From positions 63,350 to 127,349 of the forward strand of contig PLWS01000003.1 in assembly GCA_003151115.1 (NCBI GenBank): a stretch of 64,000 nucleotides of DNA. Reading direction: 5' to 3'. Shown here in pieces: positions 52,154-61,002 of this stretch. Each line of letters begins with the position of its first letter. The stretch's first letter is position 1. The notes beneath the pieces were generated by a model, which was not told the DNA's origin, searched no databases, and saw only the letters and a list, made by a program, of their open reading frames with translations. The position numbers were made by a program, and so were the translations under genes. This DNA comes from Vulcanimicrobiota bacterium. Lineage in GTDB: Bacteria; Vulcanimicrobiota; Vulcanimicrobiia; Vulcanimicrobiales; Vulcanimicrobiaceae.

Positions 52154-53305
52154 ACGCCGTCGTATTTCCGGGCCGGCGAACTTCCGCCCAAACGTCATAT
52201 CCAATTCCGGCGGCCCGACGGCGGCTTGTATGCCGAAGAACTCTTTTCGACCAAGGGTTTTGAAAGCGCGTACTCGCTGCTCTATCATCTTCGCCCGCCG
52301 ACCGCGACCTTAGAGGTTCGACCGTGGAAACGCGCGGCAGTCGAACTGCTGCCCAACGAACCGTTACGCAACCGCCATTTTAGAACGGCCGAAATTCCCG
52401 CCGGCAAAGACGCGATTGAAGCCCGCACGCCCGTTCTCGGAAACTCCGACGTCCTCATGAGCGTCTCGGAGACGGCCGCGCCGATGAACTACTTCTACCG
52501 TAACGTCGGCGGCGATGAACTCCTGTTCATTCATCGCGGCCAGGGAACGATCCAAACGCCGTTCGGAAACCTCGAATACCACGCGCGCGATTACGTGCTG
52601 CTGCCCACCGGAACGACGTACAAAATTCTACCGGAATCGCCTACCCGAATGCTTGTTTATGAAAGCAGCGGCATGATCACGATCCCGCGCAAGTTCCGCA
52701 ACGACTTCGGCCAGCTCGAGGAACACGCGCCGTACTACGAACGGGACTTTCGCTCTCCCGTGCTGCGCGCGCCGAACGATGAAACGGGCGAATTCGAAGT
52801 GCGCGTCACCAACGCCGGCCGGAATGCCGTCTACATCGTACAGAATCATCCGTGCGATGTGGTCGGATGGGACGGCTACTGCTATCCGTATGCCTTCAAT
52901 CTCGACGAGTACGCACCGGTCACCGGAAAGCTCCATCAGCCGCCGCCGGCGCATGCCACATTCGAAGCGCCCGGCGCAGCGTTTTGTGCGTTCGTGCCGC
53001 GCATGTTCGATTATCATCCGCTCGCGATTCCCATTCCGTACAACCACTCGAGCGTGGATTGCGACGAAGTGCTCTACTACGTCAGCGGAAACTTCATGAG
53101 CCGCCGCGGCGTCGAGGAAGGCTCGATAACGCTGCACGCAGCCGGCGCCCCGCACGGTCCGCAGCCCGGCGCCGTCGAGGCAAGTTTAGGAAAAACGTCG
53201 ACCGACGAAATTGCCGTCATGGTCGACACCTTCGCGCCACTTCAAATCGCAAGGCCCGCCCTCAAGGTCGAGGACGACAGCTACTTCCGCTCGTGGGTCT
53301 CGTAA
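52154..53305 (+). CDS. hmgA: Homogentisate 1,2-dioxygenase, apparent ACG start
   Basis: About 383 aa. Fe(II) enzyme that opens homogentisate to maleylacetoacetate. The family N-terminus (YFRAGELPPKRHIQFRRPDG) is encoded upstream of the first canonical start (TTG at 52226). Between an in-frame TAG (52121) and that TTG there is no ATG, GTG, TTG or CTG. ACG at 52154 gives a protein starting (M)PSYFRAGEL, with GGAG 7 bases upstream. The cupin core has FIHRGQGTIQTPFG, and the iron ligands fall within YHPLAIPIPYNHSSVDCDE and HAAGAPHGPQPG. Length fits short bacterial homologues. Enzyme identity is secure, initiation is inferred. Confidence 0.93.
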   Translation, partial: TPSYFRAGELPPKRHIQFRRPDGGLYAEELFSTKGFESAYSLLYHLRPPTATLEVRPWKRAAVELLPNEPLRNRHFRTAEIPAGKDAIEARTPVLGNSDVLMSVSETAAPMNYFYRNVGGDELLFIHRGQGTIQTPFGNLEYHARDYVLLPTGTTYKILPESPTRMLVYESSGMITIPRKFRNDFGQLEEHAPYYERDFRSPVLRAPNDETGEFEVRVTNAGRNAVYIVQNHPCDVVGWDGYCYPYAFNLDEYAPVTGKLHQPPPAHATFEAPGAAFCAFVPRMFDYHPLAIPIPYNHSSVDCDEVLYYVSGNFMSRRGVEEGSITLHAAGAPHGPQPGAVEASLGKTSTDEIAVMVDTFAPLQIARPALKVEDDSYFRSWVS

Positions 53306-53306
53306 C

Positions 53307-53687
53307 GTGCTGCCAACCCCCGTGCCTTCGCCCACGATCGATCCGTGCAATCATCCGCCCGCGATCGTCAATAAGGCGCCGTTGAGAAACTACGGAATGT
53401 TTCCAGCGGTCATTTATCCCAGGCGAGGACCGGCGGTGACTGTGGCCGACCCGCTCTTCGGCCAGGCACAACCGCAACGGCTGCCGCTCTCAGCGACGCT
53501 CGACGTGCTCGTTTCGACGGTTGGATCGCCGATGGAAGCAGTCGTTCTTGAGCCCAGCGGGGACTCGTCTTTCGACCGCGCTGCCCTGGACGCCGCGATG
53601 CGTTCAGCGTATTCTCCCGGCAAAACGAATTGCGTCTTGGAACGAATGCATTTCAGTTTCGTGGAAACACTCGGCCCCGCGCTTTAG
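53307..53687 (+). CDS. Small TonB-C-like domain protein
   Basis: 126 aa from GTG at 53307, 1 base after the hmgA stop. The second half matches the TonB C-terminal pattern: DVLVSTVGSPMEAVVLEPSG, DSSFDRAALDAAMRS, then a strand ending FSFVETL. It has no transmembrane anchor, Pro-rich spacer or obvious signal peptide, so it is not a complete energy transducer. It may be a stand-alone periplasmic domain with an unrecognised export signal. It overlaps the convergent fahA by 4 bases. Confidence 0.6.
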   Translation: MLPTPVPSPTIDPCNHPPAIVNKAPLRNYGMFPAVIYPRRGPAVTVADPLFGQAQPQRLPLSATLDVLVSTVGSPMEAVVLEPSGDSSFDRAALDAAMRSAYSPGKTNCVLERMHFSFVETLGPAL

Positions 53688-54934
53688 TGCGCGGGTAAGA
53701 TCATTCCGCTGACGCTGCCGAACCCGATGCGCGGCTTTCCGGGCTCTTCGCAATAGCCGGTCATCGTTACCTCGTCGCCGTCTTCCAAAAAGCTTCGCGT
53801 CTCGCCCGAACGGAGTTCTAGCGGCTTCGTTCCGCGCCAGGTCAGTTCGATCAGACTTCCATAAGAGTCCGGCTCCGGGCCGGAGATCGTGCCCGACGCA
53901 AACAAATCTCCGGGTGATATCGTCGCCCCGTTAGAGGTGGCGTGAGCGAGTTGTTGCGCCACGCTCCAGTAAAGATACTTAGAGTTCGATCGCGAGACGA
54001 CTTCGGCAGTCACATTCTCGCCGCACATCTTCGCCGTCCGGAGCCCGATGAACAACGCGATATCGTAATTCCAGTCTTCGGAAGCGCGAAGGTACGGCAG
54101 CGGCGCGGGCTCTTGTTTCGGAACAGCGGTGCGGTAGGGTTCGAGCGCGTCGAGCGACACGACCCACGGCGAGATCGAAGTGGCGAACGATTTCCCCAGA
54201 AAAGGCCCCAGCGGCTGATACTCCCACGCTTGAATGTCACGTGCGCTCCAATCGTTCACGAGCACCATGCCGAAGATGTGCTCGCGCGCGCGGTCGATTG
54301 GAATCGGATCACCAAGCGCATTGCCGACGCCCGTTACGAATCCGACTTCGAGTTCCGCGTCGAGCATTTTCGTCGGCGCAAACTCCGGTTCGCCGCTTTC
54401 GCTCTTGATCTGGCCGCGCGGCCTTACGACGGGTGTTCCATCGATCACAACCGTGCCGGCGCGCCCGTGATATCCAACCGGCAGCCGCCGCCAGTTCGGC
54501 AGCAGCGGTTCCGTGCCGGGCCGCATAATTTTCCCCAGGTTGGTCGCGTGTTCGAGCGACGAATAGAAATCCACGTAGTCGCGTACTTCGAACGGCATCA
54601 CCATTTGCGCCGAAAACTGCTGTACTAAGAACCTTTCGCGATCCTCTGCGGCTATCGGCGAGGAACTCTGCAGCAGCTCTTGCAGCCGTCTCCGCAAACG
54701 CACCCACGCATCGCGCCCGAGCGCCAACAGCTCGTTCAACGACCCCGAGCGTAGTGCGGCGTTTAGATCGGCGTCATGAAAGAGGCCGGCACGTGAAGCG
54801 ACGTGGACGTCGAAGATCCGATCGCCGATCGCCAGGCCGATATGCGCTCCACCCGGAGCGCGAAAGACTCCGTACGGTAAGTTCTCGAGCGGAAAACCGG
54901 AACCGGCCGGAACGGGCACCCAAGAGCCGGACAC
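53684..54934 (-). CDS. fahA: Fumarylacetoacetase
   Basis: 416 aa. It cleaves fumarylacetoacetate into fumarate and acetoacetate, the last step of tyrosine degradation. The N-terminal SH3-like domain (GVFRAPGGAHIGLAIG) is followed by the catalytic domain with metal ligands in VRDYVDFYSSLEHATN, DAELEVGF and LVNDWSARDIQAWEYQPLG, plus SKYLYWSVAQQLAH. The GTG start at 54934 shares one base with the stop of the upstream 310-aa gene (TAGTG), so they are coupled. No maleylacetoacetate isomerase is seen in the window. Confidence 0.95.
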   Translation of the reverse strand: MSGSWVPVPAGSGFPLENLPYGVFRAPGGAHIGLAIGDRIFDVHVASRAGLFHDADLNAALRSGSLNELLALGRDAWVRLRRRLQELLQSSSPIAAEDRERFLVQQFSAQMVMPFEVRDYVDFYSSLEHATNLGKIMRPGTEPLLPNWRRLPVGYHGRAGTVVIDGTPVVRPRGQIKSESGEPEFAPTKMLDAELEVGFVTGVGNALGDPIPIDRAREHIFGMVLVNDWSARDIQAWEYQPLGPFLGKSFATSISPWVVSLDALEPYRTAVPKQEPAPLPYLRASEDWNYDIALFIGLRTAKMCGENVTAEVVSRSNSKYLYWSVAQQLAHATSNGATISPGDLFASGTISGPEPDSYGSLIELTWRGTKPLELRSGETRSFLEDGDEVTMTGYCEEPGKPRIGFGSVSGMILPAH

Positions 54935-55866
54935 TACCCTATGAATCCGAGCATGGTGAGATCCTCCACCGGTTCGCTAAAGCTGCAGCTCCCGTACGAA
55001 TTGAAGCTGTTCGCTCGCGTGTCGCGCAGGGCTTCTTCGGAGATCGCGATATCTCGCCACCGCAAACGTTCAGAATCGAACGCGAAATGACCGGCATCTT
55101 CGTCTTCGAGCGCCGCAACGACGCTATCTTCGTCTGCTCCCTGACGCACCAGCGCAGCTGCCGCCAGCACGTTCAGGAATCCATGCATGATGAAGCCGCT
55201 TGTTTCATTGTATCCACGGATCGGATGGTGCAGACCGGCCGTCGCTTTAAAGGCAACTTCTTCTTCGGCAGCCGCGCGCAGAAACGTCGCGATGTCGTAA
55301 ACGGGCGGGACCGACGCCGCGGTCAATCCGCCGCAGCGCAGTTTGGCGCGCAGACGGTGCCGCTTCATCGACGCCAACGCGCCCGGCAACAGGACGGCCC
55401 GCCGATCGTCTTTCGGCAGCTCTATATATGAAGGAAGATCGCTCAAGCCGTTTTGCGCCGCGGCCGCGGAATACTGGCCGATGGCCGCATCGTACGTTTC
55501 GCGCTGCGAAAGCGGGCGCGGCAACAGCAACTCTAACGATTCGATCGGAACGCCCGCTTCTTTGTGCGCGGCAATGCGCTGCAGTGACGCCTGCACCGAT
55601 CCAAACCACGTACGCGAATCATCGGCGGTGCCGACGATCACGCTGAGCGGAACCGGCGCCGGCGCGCACTTTAGCAGTTCGCCTACCCGCGATTCGGGCA
55701 CGATGAATCGCGCCATCATCCACGCGTGCGGCCCGCTGCGAGCGCTGCCGTACTCAGCGAGCGCCGCCTCCACTTTCAAGTGCGCCGGCGGAAAGAGCCC
55801 CGCGTAGTCGATCAGGCCGGCAAATGCCGCGCGAACAGCAGCTGAAGACGTCGCGGAGGTGGCCAT
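54934..55866 (-). CDS. Unrecognised protein coupled to fahA in the tyrosine-catabolism island
   Basis: 310 aa from the ATG at 55866 (MATSATSSAAVRAAFAG). Soluble, no signal peptide. Regions that look conserved: FAGLIDYAGLFPPAHLKVE near the start, WMMARFIVPESRVGELL, an alternating beta-alpha pattern through the middle (VPLSVIVGTAD, ESLELLLPRP, LPSYIELPKDD, RAKLRCGG), and KATAGLHHPIRGYN near residue 220. This is compatible with a TIM-barrel-like enzyme, but I cannot name it. It directly precedes and touches fahA and is divergent from hppD (42 bases), so a role in aromatic amino acid breakdown is plausible. Confidence 0.75.
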   Translation of the reverse strand: MATSATSSAAVRAAFAGLIDYAGLFPPAHLKVEAALAEYGSARSGPHAWMMARFIVPESRVGELLKCAPAPVPLSVIVGTADDSRTWFGSVQASLQRIAAHKEAGVPIESLELLLPRPLSQRETYDAAIGQYSAAAAQNGLSDLPSYIELPKDDRRAVLLPGALASMKRHRLRAKLRCGGLTAASVPPVYDIATFLRAAAEEEVAFKATAGLHHPIRGYNETSGFIMHGFLNVLAAAALVRQGADEDSVVAALEDEDAGHFAFDSERLRWRDIAISEEALRDTRANSFNSYGSCSFSEPVEDLTMLGFIG

Positions 55867-55908
55867 ATACAGGGCCGCTTCGGTCGGCTCGCTAAGTGCC
55901 CTTCTGCG

Positions 55909-57024
55909 ATGTCCGCGCTCACTTCCCCAAAAACGCAACCGCTCGCGAAGATCGACTGGGATTACGTCGAGTTCTATACGGGCAACGCCAAACAGGCGGC
56001 GCATTACTATTGCTCCGCGTTCGGATTCGAGCAAATCGCGTACGCGGGTCCTGAAACCGGCGTGAAAGATCACGCGTCATACTTGCTCGCGCAAAACAGC
56101 TTACGCTTCGTGCTGACGTCGAGCTTACTGCCCGACGACGCAATCGCGCGCCACGTCGCGCTGCACGGCGACGGCGTCAAAGACATCGCGATCCTCGTGG
56201 AGGATTGCCGCGCGGCTTTCGCCGCTGCCGTGGCCGGCGGCGCCCGCGTAATCGCCGAACCTGCCGAACTCTCCGACAAGGACGGCCGGATCGTGAAAGC
56301 CACGATCGCCACCTACGGAGACACGGTTCACAGTTTCATCGAGCGCAAGAACTACGCCGGCGTCTTTATGCCGGGTTTTGTCGCTCAGACGAAGACGTTT
56401 CCGCACGTCAGCAAGCCAGGACTGCTCGCGATCGATCATTGCGTCGGCAACGTCGGCTGGGGTGAGATGGATATCTGGGGCGACTTCTACACGCGCGTCT
56501 TCGGTTTCTCGCAGCTGGTCTCGTTCGACGATAAAGATATTTCCACCGAGTACACGGCGCTGCGTTCCAAGGTGATGTCCGACTCCGAACACCGCGTCAA
56601 GTTCCCGATTAACGAACCCGCGCAAGGCAAGAAGAAATCGCAGATCGAGGAGTACCTCGAATTCTACCGCGGCGCCGGCGTCCAGCACATCGCGATCCGG
56701 ACCGACGACATCATCGCGACGATTCGCGCGCTCAAGGAAAACGGGGTTGAGTTCCTCGACACGCCCGATACGTATTACGACGATCTCGAGGCTCGCGTCG
56801 GCAGAATAGACGAAGCGATGCAGATTCTGCGCGACCTGCGCATTTTGGTCGATCGCGACGACCGCGGCTACATGCTGCAGATCTTCACCAAGCCGTTGCA
56901 AGACCGGCCGACGGTTTTCTTCGAGATCATTCAGCGCAAGGGCAGCCTAAGTTTCGGCAAGGGAAACTTCAAAGCGCTCTTCGTTTCGATCGAAAAAGAG
57001 CAAGAACGCCGGGGCACGCTATGA
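55909..57024 (+). CDS. hppD: 4-hydroxyphenylpyruvate dioxygenase
   Basis: 371 aa. It converts 4-hydroxyphenylpyruvate to homogentisate, the substrate of HmgA. Two VOC domains: residues ~15-150 (DYVEFYTGNAKQAAHYY) and ~165-350. Fe(II) ligands are His in AIDHCVGNV, His in VQHIAIRTDDI and Glu in TVFFEIIQRKG. The start is the ATG at 55909, without a clear Shine-Dalgarno sequence. The stop overlaps deoC by 4 bases (ATGA). Confidence 0.96.
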   Translation: MSALTSPKTQPLAKIDWDYVEFYTGNAKQAAHYYCSAFGFEQIAYAGPETGVKDHASYLLAQNSLRFVLTSSLLPDDAIARHVALHGDGVKDIAILVEDCRAAFAAAVAGGARVIAEPAELSDKDGRIVKATIATYGDTVHSFIERKNYAGVFMPGFVAQTKTFPHVSKPGLLAIDHCVGNVGWGEMDIWGDFYTRVFGFSQLVSFDDKDISTEYTALRSKVMSDSEHRVKFPINEPAQGKKKSQIEEYLEFYRGAGVQHIAIRTDDIIATIRALKENGVEFLDTPDTYYDDLEARVGRIDEAMQILRDLRILVDRDDRGYMLQIFTKPLQDRPTVFFEIIQRKGSLSFGKGNFKALFVSIEKEQERRGTL

Positions 57025-57899
57025 GCGTTACCGTCGACGCCGTGATGCTCGAAGCGCGCGCCGGCTCGCTGGCGAAGCGCTCGATTAAGACGACCACCAA
57101 AGTTGCGGGGATCCGCTTAGCGATCGGGTGCATGGATCTTACGACGCTCGAGGGCAAGGATTCCGAAGGACGCATTCGTTCGCTGTGCGCCAAAGCGCTG
57201 CATCCGGCGCCGCATCTGCCCGACGTGCCCAGTGTGGCCGCGGTCTGCGTCTACCCGAATCTCGTGCCCGCCGCTAAGGAAGCGCTGCGCGGAACCAGCG
57301 TCAAAGTTGCGTCGGTTGCGACCGCTTTTCCAAGCGGCCTCTCTTCAATGGAAGTGCGCCTTGCGGATACGGCAGCGGCGATTCAAGCGGGTGCGGACGA
57401 GATCGACATGGTCATCGACCGCGGCGCTTTTCTGGCCGGGCGTTACCGCGAAGTCTACGACGAGATCGTGGCCGTGAAAGCGGCGTGCGGTCCCGTCCAT
57501 CTGAAAGTCATCCTTGAAACCGGCGAGCTCGGAAGTTACGATGCCGTCCGCCGCGCCAGCGATCTCGCACTCGAAGCGGGCGCGGATTTCATCAAGACGT
57601 CCACGGGCAAGGTCGGCACGAACGCCACGTTCCCCGTGGCGGTGACGATGTGCGAAGCGATTCGCGATTACGCGCGGCGTACCGGACGGCGCGTGGGCTT
57701 GAAAGTCGCGGGCGGCGTGCGGAACACCAAGCAGGCTATGACCTACCTGGTCATTATAAAGGAAACGCTCGGCGAATCGTGGCTGACGCCGGACCTCTTC
57801 CGGATTGGCGCGAGCTCGTTGCTCGACGACCTTCTCATGCAGTACGAAAAAGAGTTGACCGGCCATTACGCCGGGCGCGACTACTTCCCAATGGATTAA
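57021..57899 (+). CDS. deoC: Deoxyribose-phosphate aldolase
   Basis: 292 aa. It cleaves 2-deoxyribose-5-phosphate to glyceraldehyde-3-phosphate and acetaldehyde. Schiff-base Lys in GADFIKTSTGKVG; GADEIDMVIDRG, HLKVILETGEL and VGLKVAGGVRN are all family motifs. It is longer than E. coli DeoC (259 aa) because of N- and C-terminal extensions. It overlaps hppD by 4 bases and is followed 2 bases later by an aldehyde dehydrogenase that could oxidise the acetaldehyde. Confidence 0.95.
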   Translation: MSVTVDAVMLEARAGSLAKRSIKTTTKVAGIRLAIGCMDLTTLEGKDSEGRIRSLCAKALHPAPHLPDVPSVAAVCVYPNLVPAAKEALRGTSVKVASVATAFPSGLSSMEVRLADTAAAIQAGADEIDMVIDRGAFLAGRYREVYDEIVAVKAACGPVHLKVILETGELGSYDAVRRASDLALEAGADFIKTSTGKVGTNATFPVAVTMCEAIRDYARRTGRRVGLKVAGGVRNTKQAMTYLVIIKETLGESWLTPDLFRIGASSLLDDLLMQYEKELTGHYAGRDYFPMD

Positions 57900-57901
57900 C
57901 G

Positions 57902-59338
57902 ATGGCAATTTTTGAATACGCGCCCGCGCCCGAATCTGTCACGGCTTCGATCCGCGAGCAGTACGGTCTCTTTATCGACGGCAAGTGGACCGCGCCGCGC
58001 AGCGGACAATACTTCGACACCGTCAATCCCGCTACCGAGGAAACGCTCGCACGAGTGGCTTATGCGACCGACGAAGACGTGGACCGCGCCGTTCGCGCGG
58101 CGCGCAAAGCCTACGATAAGTATTGGCGCAAGATGCGTCCGGCCGACCGCGCCAAGTACGTCTACCGGATCGCGCGCGCGATCACGGAGCGCTCCCGCGA
58201 ACTCGCGGTGCTCGAAACGATGGACGGCGGCAAGCCGATCAGAGAATCGCGCGACTTCGATATCCCGCTCTCGGCAGCGCACTTCTTCTACTATGCGGGC
58301 TGGGCCGACAAACTCGAATGGGCGATGCGGGCGGGCGAAGAGCCCAAGCCCATCGGCGTAGCCGGCCAGATCGTACCGTGGAATTTCCCACTGCTTATGG
58401 CGGCGTGGAAAGTCGCGCCGGCGCTCGCCTGCGGCAACACCATCGTCCTGAAGCCCGCGGAAACGACGCCGCTGACGGCCCTGGCGCTTGCGCAGATCGC
58501 CGCGGAGGCGGATCTGCCGCCGGGCGTCCTCAACGTCATCACCGGCGACGGAGTGACGGGCGCCGCGCTCGTCGGACACCCCGACGTCGACAAGATCGCG
58601 TTCACCGGATCCACCGAGGTCGGCAAAGCCATCCAGCGATCGACCGCCGGTACCGGAAAACGTCTAACGCTGGAGCTCGGCGGAAAAGCCGCGCACATCG
58701 TCTTCGCTGACGCGCCCATGGATCAAGCGATCGAAGGCATCATCAACGGCATTTATTTCAACCAAGGGCACGTGTGCTGTGCCGGATCCCGGCTGCTTGT
58801 CGAAGAGAGCGTTCACGAACAGATCGTGGTACGCTTGACCGACCGCATTCAAACGCTCCGGCTGGGTAATCCGATGGACAAGAACACCGACGTCGGCGCG
58901 ATCAACTCCAAGATGCAGCTGGACAAGATCAAAGAGCTCGTCAGCAGCGGCATCGACGAAGGCGCCGTTCTCGTGCAGCAGTCCTGCGAGTTACCGGAAA
59001 AGGGGTTTTTCTTTCCCGCCTCCTTCTTCACGAACGTTCAGCAGTCGCACCGGATCGCGCGTGAAGAGATTTTCGGCCCGGTTCTCTCCATTCTCACTTT
59101 TAGAACACCCGCAGAAGCCGTCGAAAAGGCAAACAACACGCCGTACGGACTTTCGGCGGGCATTTGGACCGACAAGGGAAGCAAGAACATGTACATCGCG
59201 CAGTATTTGCGCGCAGGCGTGGTGTGGTGCAACACGTTCAACCAATTCGATCCGAGTTCGCCTTTCGGCGGATTCCGCGAGTCAGGATTTGGGCGCGAGG
59301 GTGGCGTCCACGGCTTACGTGAGTACCTGGCCCACTGA
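57902..59338 (+). CDS. NAD(P)-dependent aldehyde dehydrogenase
   Basis: 478 aa, ALDH superfamily. N-terminal NPATEETLARVAYA, cofactor-binding PWNFPLLMAAWKVAPAL, FTGSTEVGKAI, catalytic Glu in LELGGKAAHIVF, nucleophilic Cys in QGHVCCAGSRLL, and C-terminal SPFGGFRESGFGREGG. The ATG at 57902 is used; the longer frame from 57650 runs inside deoC. Position after deoC suggests acetaldehyde as substrate, but the superfamily is broad. Confidence 0.94.
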   Translation: MAIFEYAPAPESVTASIREQYGLFIDGKWTAPRSGQYFDTVNPATEETLARVAYATDEDVDRAVRAARKAYDKYWRKMRPADRAKYVYRIARAITERSRELAVLETMDGGKPIRESRDFDIPLSAAHFFYYAGWADKLEWAMRAGEEPKPIGVAGQIVPWNFPLLMAAWKVAPALACGNTIVLKPAETTPLTALALAQIAAEADLPPGVLNVITGDGVTGAALVGHPDVDKIAFTGSTEVGKAIQRSTAGTGKRLTLELGGKAAHIVFADAPMDQAIEGIINGIYFNQGHVCCAGSRLLVEESVHEQIVVRLTDRIQTLRLGNPMDKNTDVGAINSKMQLDKIKELVSSGIDEGAVLVQQSCELPEKGFFFPASFFTNVQQSHRIAREEIFGPVLSILTFRTPAEAVEKANNTPYGLSAGIWTDKGSKNMYIAQYLRAGVVWCNTFNQFDPSSPFGGFRESGFGREGGVHGLREYLAH

Positions 59339-60998
59339 TCCCCGCGCATTCGAATCATTATTCGAGGCCACGCCGAGCGCGATCTTCGCGCTGGATCGCG
59401 CGGGCCGCATCGTCGGAGCCAACGCCGCAGCAGCGGAGCTGACCGGCTACTCTCGTGAAGAGCTCGTCGAGCTCGATATCTCCCAACTCGCGTTAGAGTC
59501 CATACAATTCGTCAGCGACGCACTCGATGCGGCGGAGAAGCGCGAAGCCAGCGCCGCAGAAATGGATTTCCGCCGCAAGGACGCCGCGATCGTGCCGGTC
59601 CAAGTGACGACCATCCCGATCCTCGAGGGCAACCATGCGGGCGGCGTTTTCTTCCATGTCGAGGAAGCGCACTATCTCTCCGAGATGCGGCGCACGCGCG
59701 CGCATGTGCGTACGCTGGCCTATTACGACTCGTTGACGGGGCTTCCCAACCGGATATTCTTCCAAGAGCGATTGCGCGACGCTTTAGAGCAGACGCCCGG
59801 ACAGTTGCCGCGCGTCGCCCTGCTTTTTCTGGACATCGACCGATTTAAAGACATCAACGACACGCTCGGGCACGCGCTCGGCGACCGGTTCTTGCAGCTG
59901 GTCGGAGAGCGGCTGGTGCTGCTGGTCAAGAATCGCGGCGTGGTGGCGCGTTTGGGCGGGGACGAATTCGTCGTGCTCGCTCCCTGTGCCGAGGACGGCG
60001 AGGTGCGCAAACTAGCCGAAGAGCTGCTGGCAAGTTCCGATCAGCCCTACCGGATCGAGGGGTACGAACAGTTCATTACCACCAGCATCGGCATTTCGGT
60101 CTATCCCGATCACGGCCGCAACGATCAAGCGCTGATCAAAAACGCCGACATCGCTCTGTACCATGCGAAGGAACAGGGCCGAAACGCGTATTTCTTTTAC
60201 GACGAATCGCTCGAAGCGCCGATTCGCAGCCGGCTCGCGCAAGAGAAAGAACTGCGCCTGGCGCTCAAACGCGACGAGTTCGTGCTGCAGTACCAGCCGA
60301 TCATGCAGGTCGGCGGCGACAACCGGATCGTCGGCGTCGAAGCGCTCATCCGCTGGAACCATCCGGCGCAAGGCCTGCTCGGACCCGACGCTTTTATTCC
60401 GGCTGCCGAAGCCAGCGGTTTGATCGTTCCGCTCGGCGAGTGGGTGCAAAAAACCGGCGCCGGACAAATGCGCATCTGGCAAGAGCGGTTCGGATTTCTG
60501 GTGCTGGCCATCAACATCTCCGCGCGCCAGTTTCATCAGCGCGATCTCTGCGAGCGTTTGGTTGAGATTGTCACCGGAGCCGGTTTGCTTCCGCAAGCGA
60601 TCGAGGTGGAGATTACCGAGAGCATGGCGCTGTTCGACGCCGAGCACGCGGTCGAAACGATTCGCGCCATAAAACGGACCGGAGCGCAGATCGCGATCGA
60701 CGATTTCGGTACGGGCCATTCGTCGCTCAACTACCTGCGCCGGTTCGACGCGGATCACATCAAGGTCGACCGCTCCTTCGTGGCCGGCATCGGCGGCCCG
60801 GGCAGCGACGACACGATCGTGAAGGCCATCATTGCGATGGGACACAGTCTGGGATTGAAGATTATCGCCGAAGGCGTGGAGACGCCGGAGCAGTACGAGT
60901 TTCTGCGCGCACAGGGGTGCGATCTGGTCCAAGGGAACCTCTTTGCTCCGCCCATGGACCCCTCTCAACTCGAAAAGCTGCTGGCCGCAAGAGTGTGA
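59319..60998 (+). CDS. PAS-GGDEF-EAL bifunctional c-di-GMP enzyme
   Basis: 559 aa from GTG at 59319, overlapping the ALDH end by 20 bases; a GTG at 59301 is an alternative, and the longer frame from 59061 lies inside the ALDH gene. A PAS domain at ~10-125 (FEATPSAIFALDRAGRIVGA) is followed by an intact GGDEF domain (~135-300, DSLTGLPNRIFFQ and RLGGDEFVVL near 212) and an intact EAL domain (~315-555, VEALIRWNHP near 340, DDFGTGHSSL). Both cyclase and phosphodiesterase activities are possible. Compare the window's other copy at 40.7-42.4 kb, which has lost GGDEF. Confidence 0.93.
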   Translation: MSTWPTDPRAFESLFEATPSAIFALDRAGRIVGANAAAAELTGYSREELVELDISQLALESIQFVSDALDAAEKREASAAEMDFRRKDAAIVPVQVTTIPILEGNHAGGVFFHVEEAHYLSEMRRTRAHVRTLAYYDSLTGLPNRIFFQERLRDALEQTPGQLPRVALLFLDIDRFKDINDTLGHALGDRFLQLVGERLVLLVKNRGVVARLGGDEFVVLAPCAEDGEVRKLAEELLASSDQPYRIEGYEQFITTSIGISVYPDHGRNDQALIKNADIALYHAKEQGRNAYFFYDESLEAPIRSRLAQEKELRLALKRDEFVLQYQPIMQVGGDNRIVGVEALIRWNHPAQGLLGPDAFIPAAEASGLIVPLGEWVQKTGAGQMRIWQERFGFLVLAINISARQFHQRDLCERLVEIVTGAGLLPQAIEVEITESMALFDAEHAVETIRAIKRTGAQIAIDDFGTGHSSLNYLRRFDADHIKVDRSFVAGIGGPGSDDTIVKAIIAMGHSLGLKIIAEGVETPEQYEFLRAQGCDLVQGNLFAPPMDPSQLEKLLAARV

Positions 60999-61002
60999 TC
61001 TC

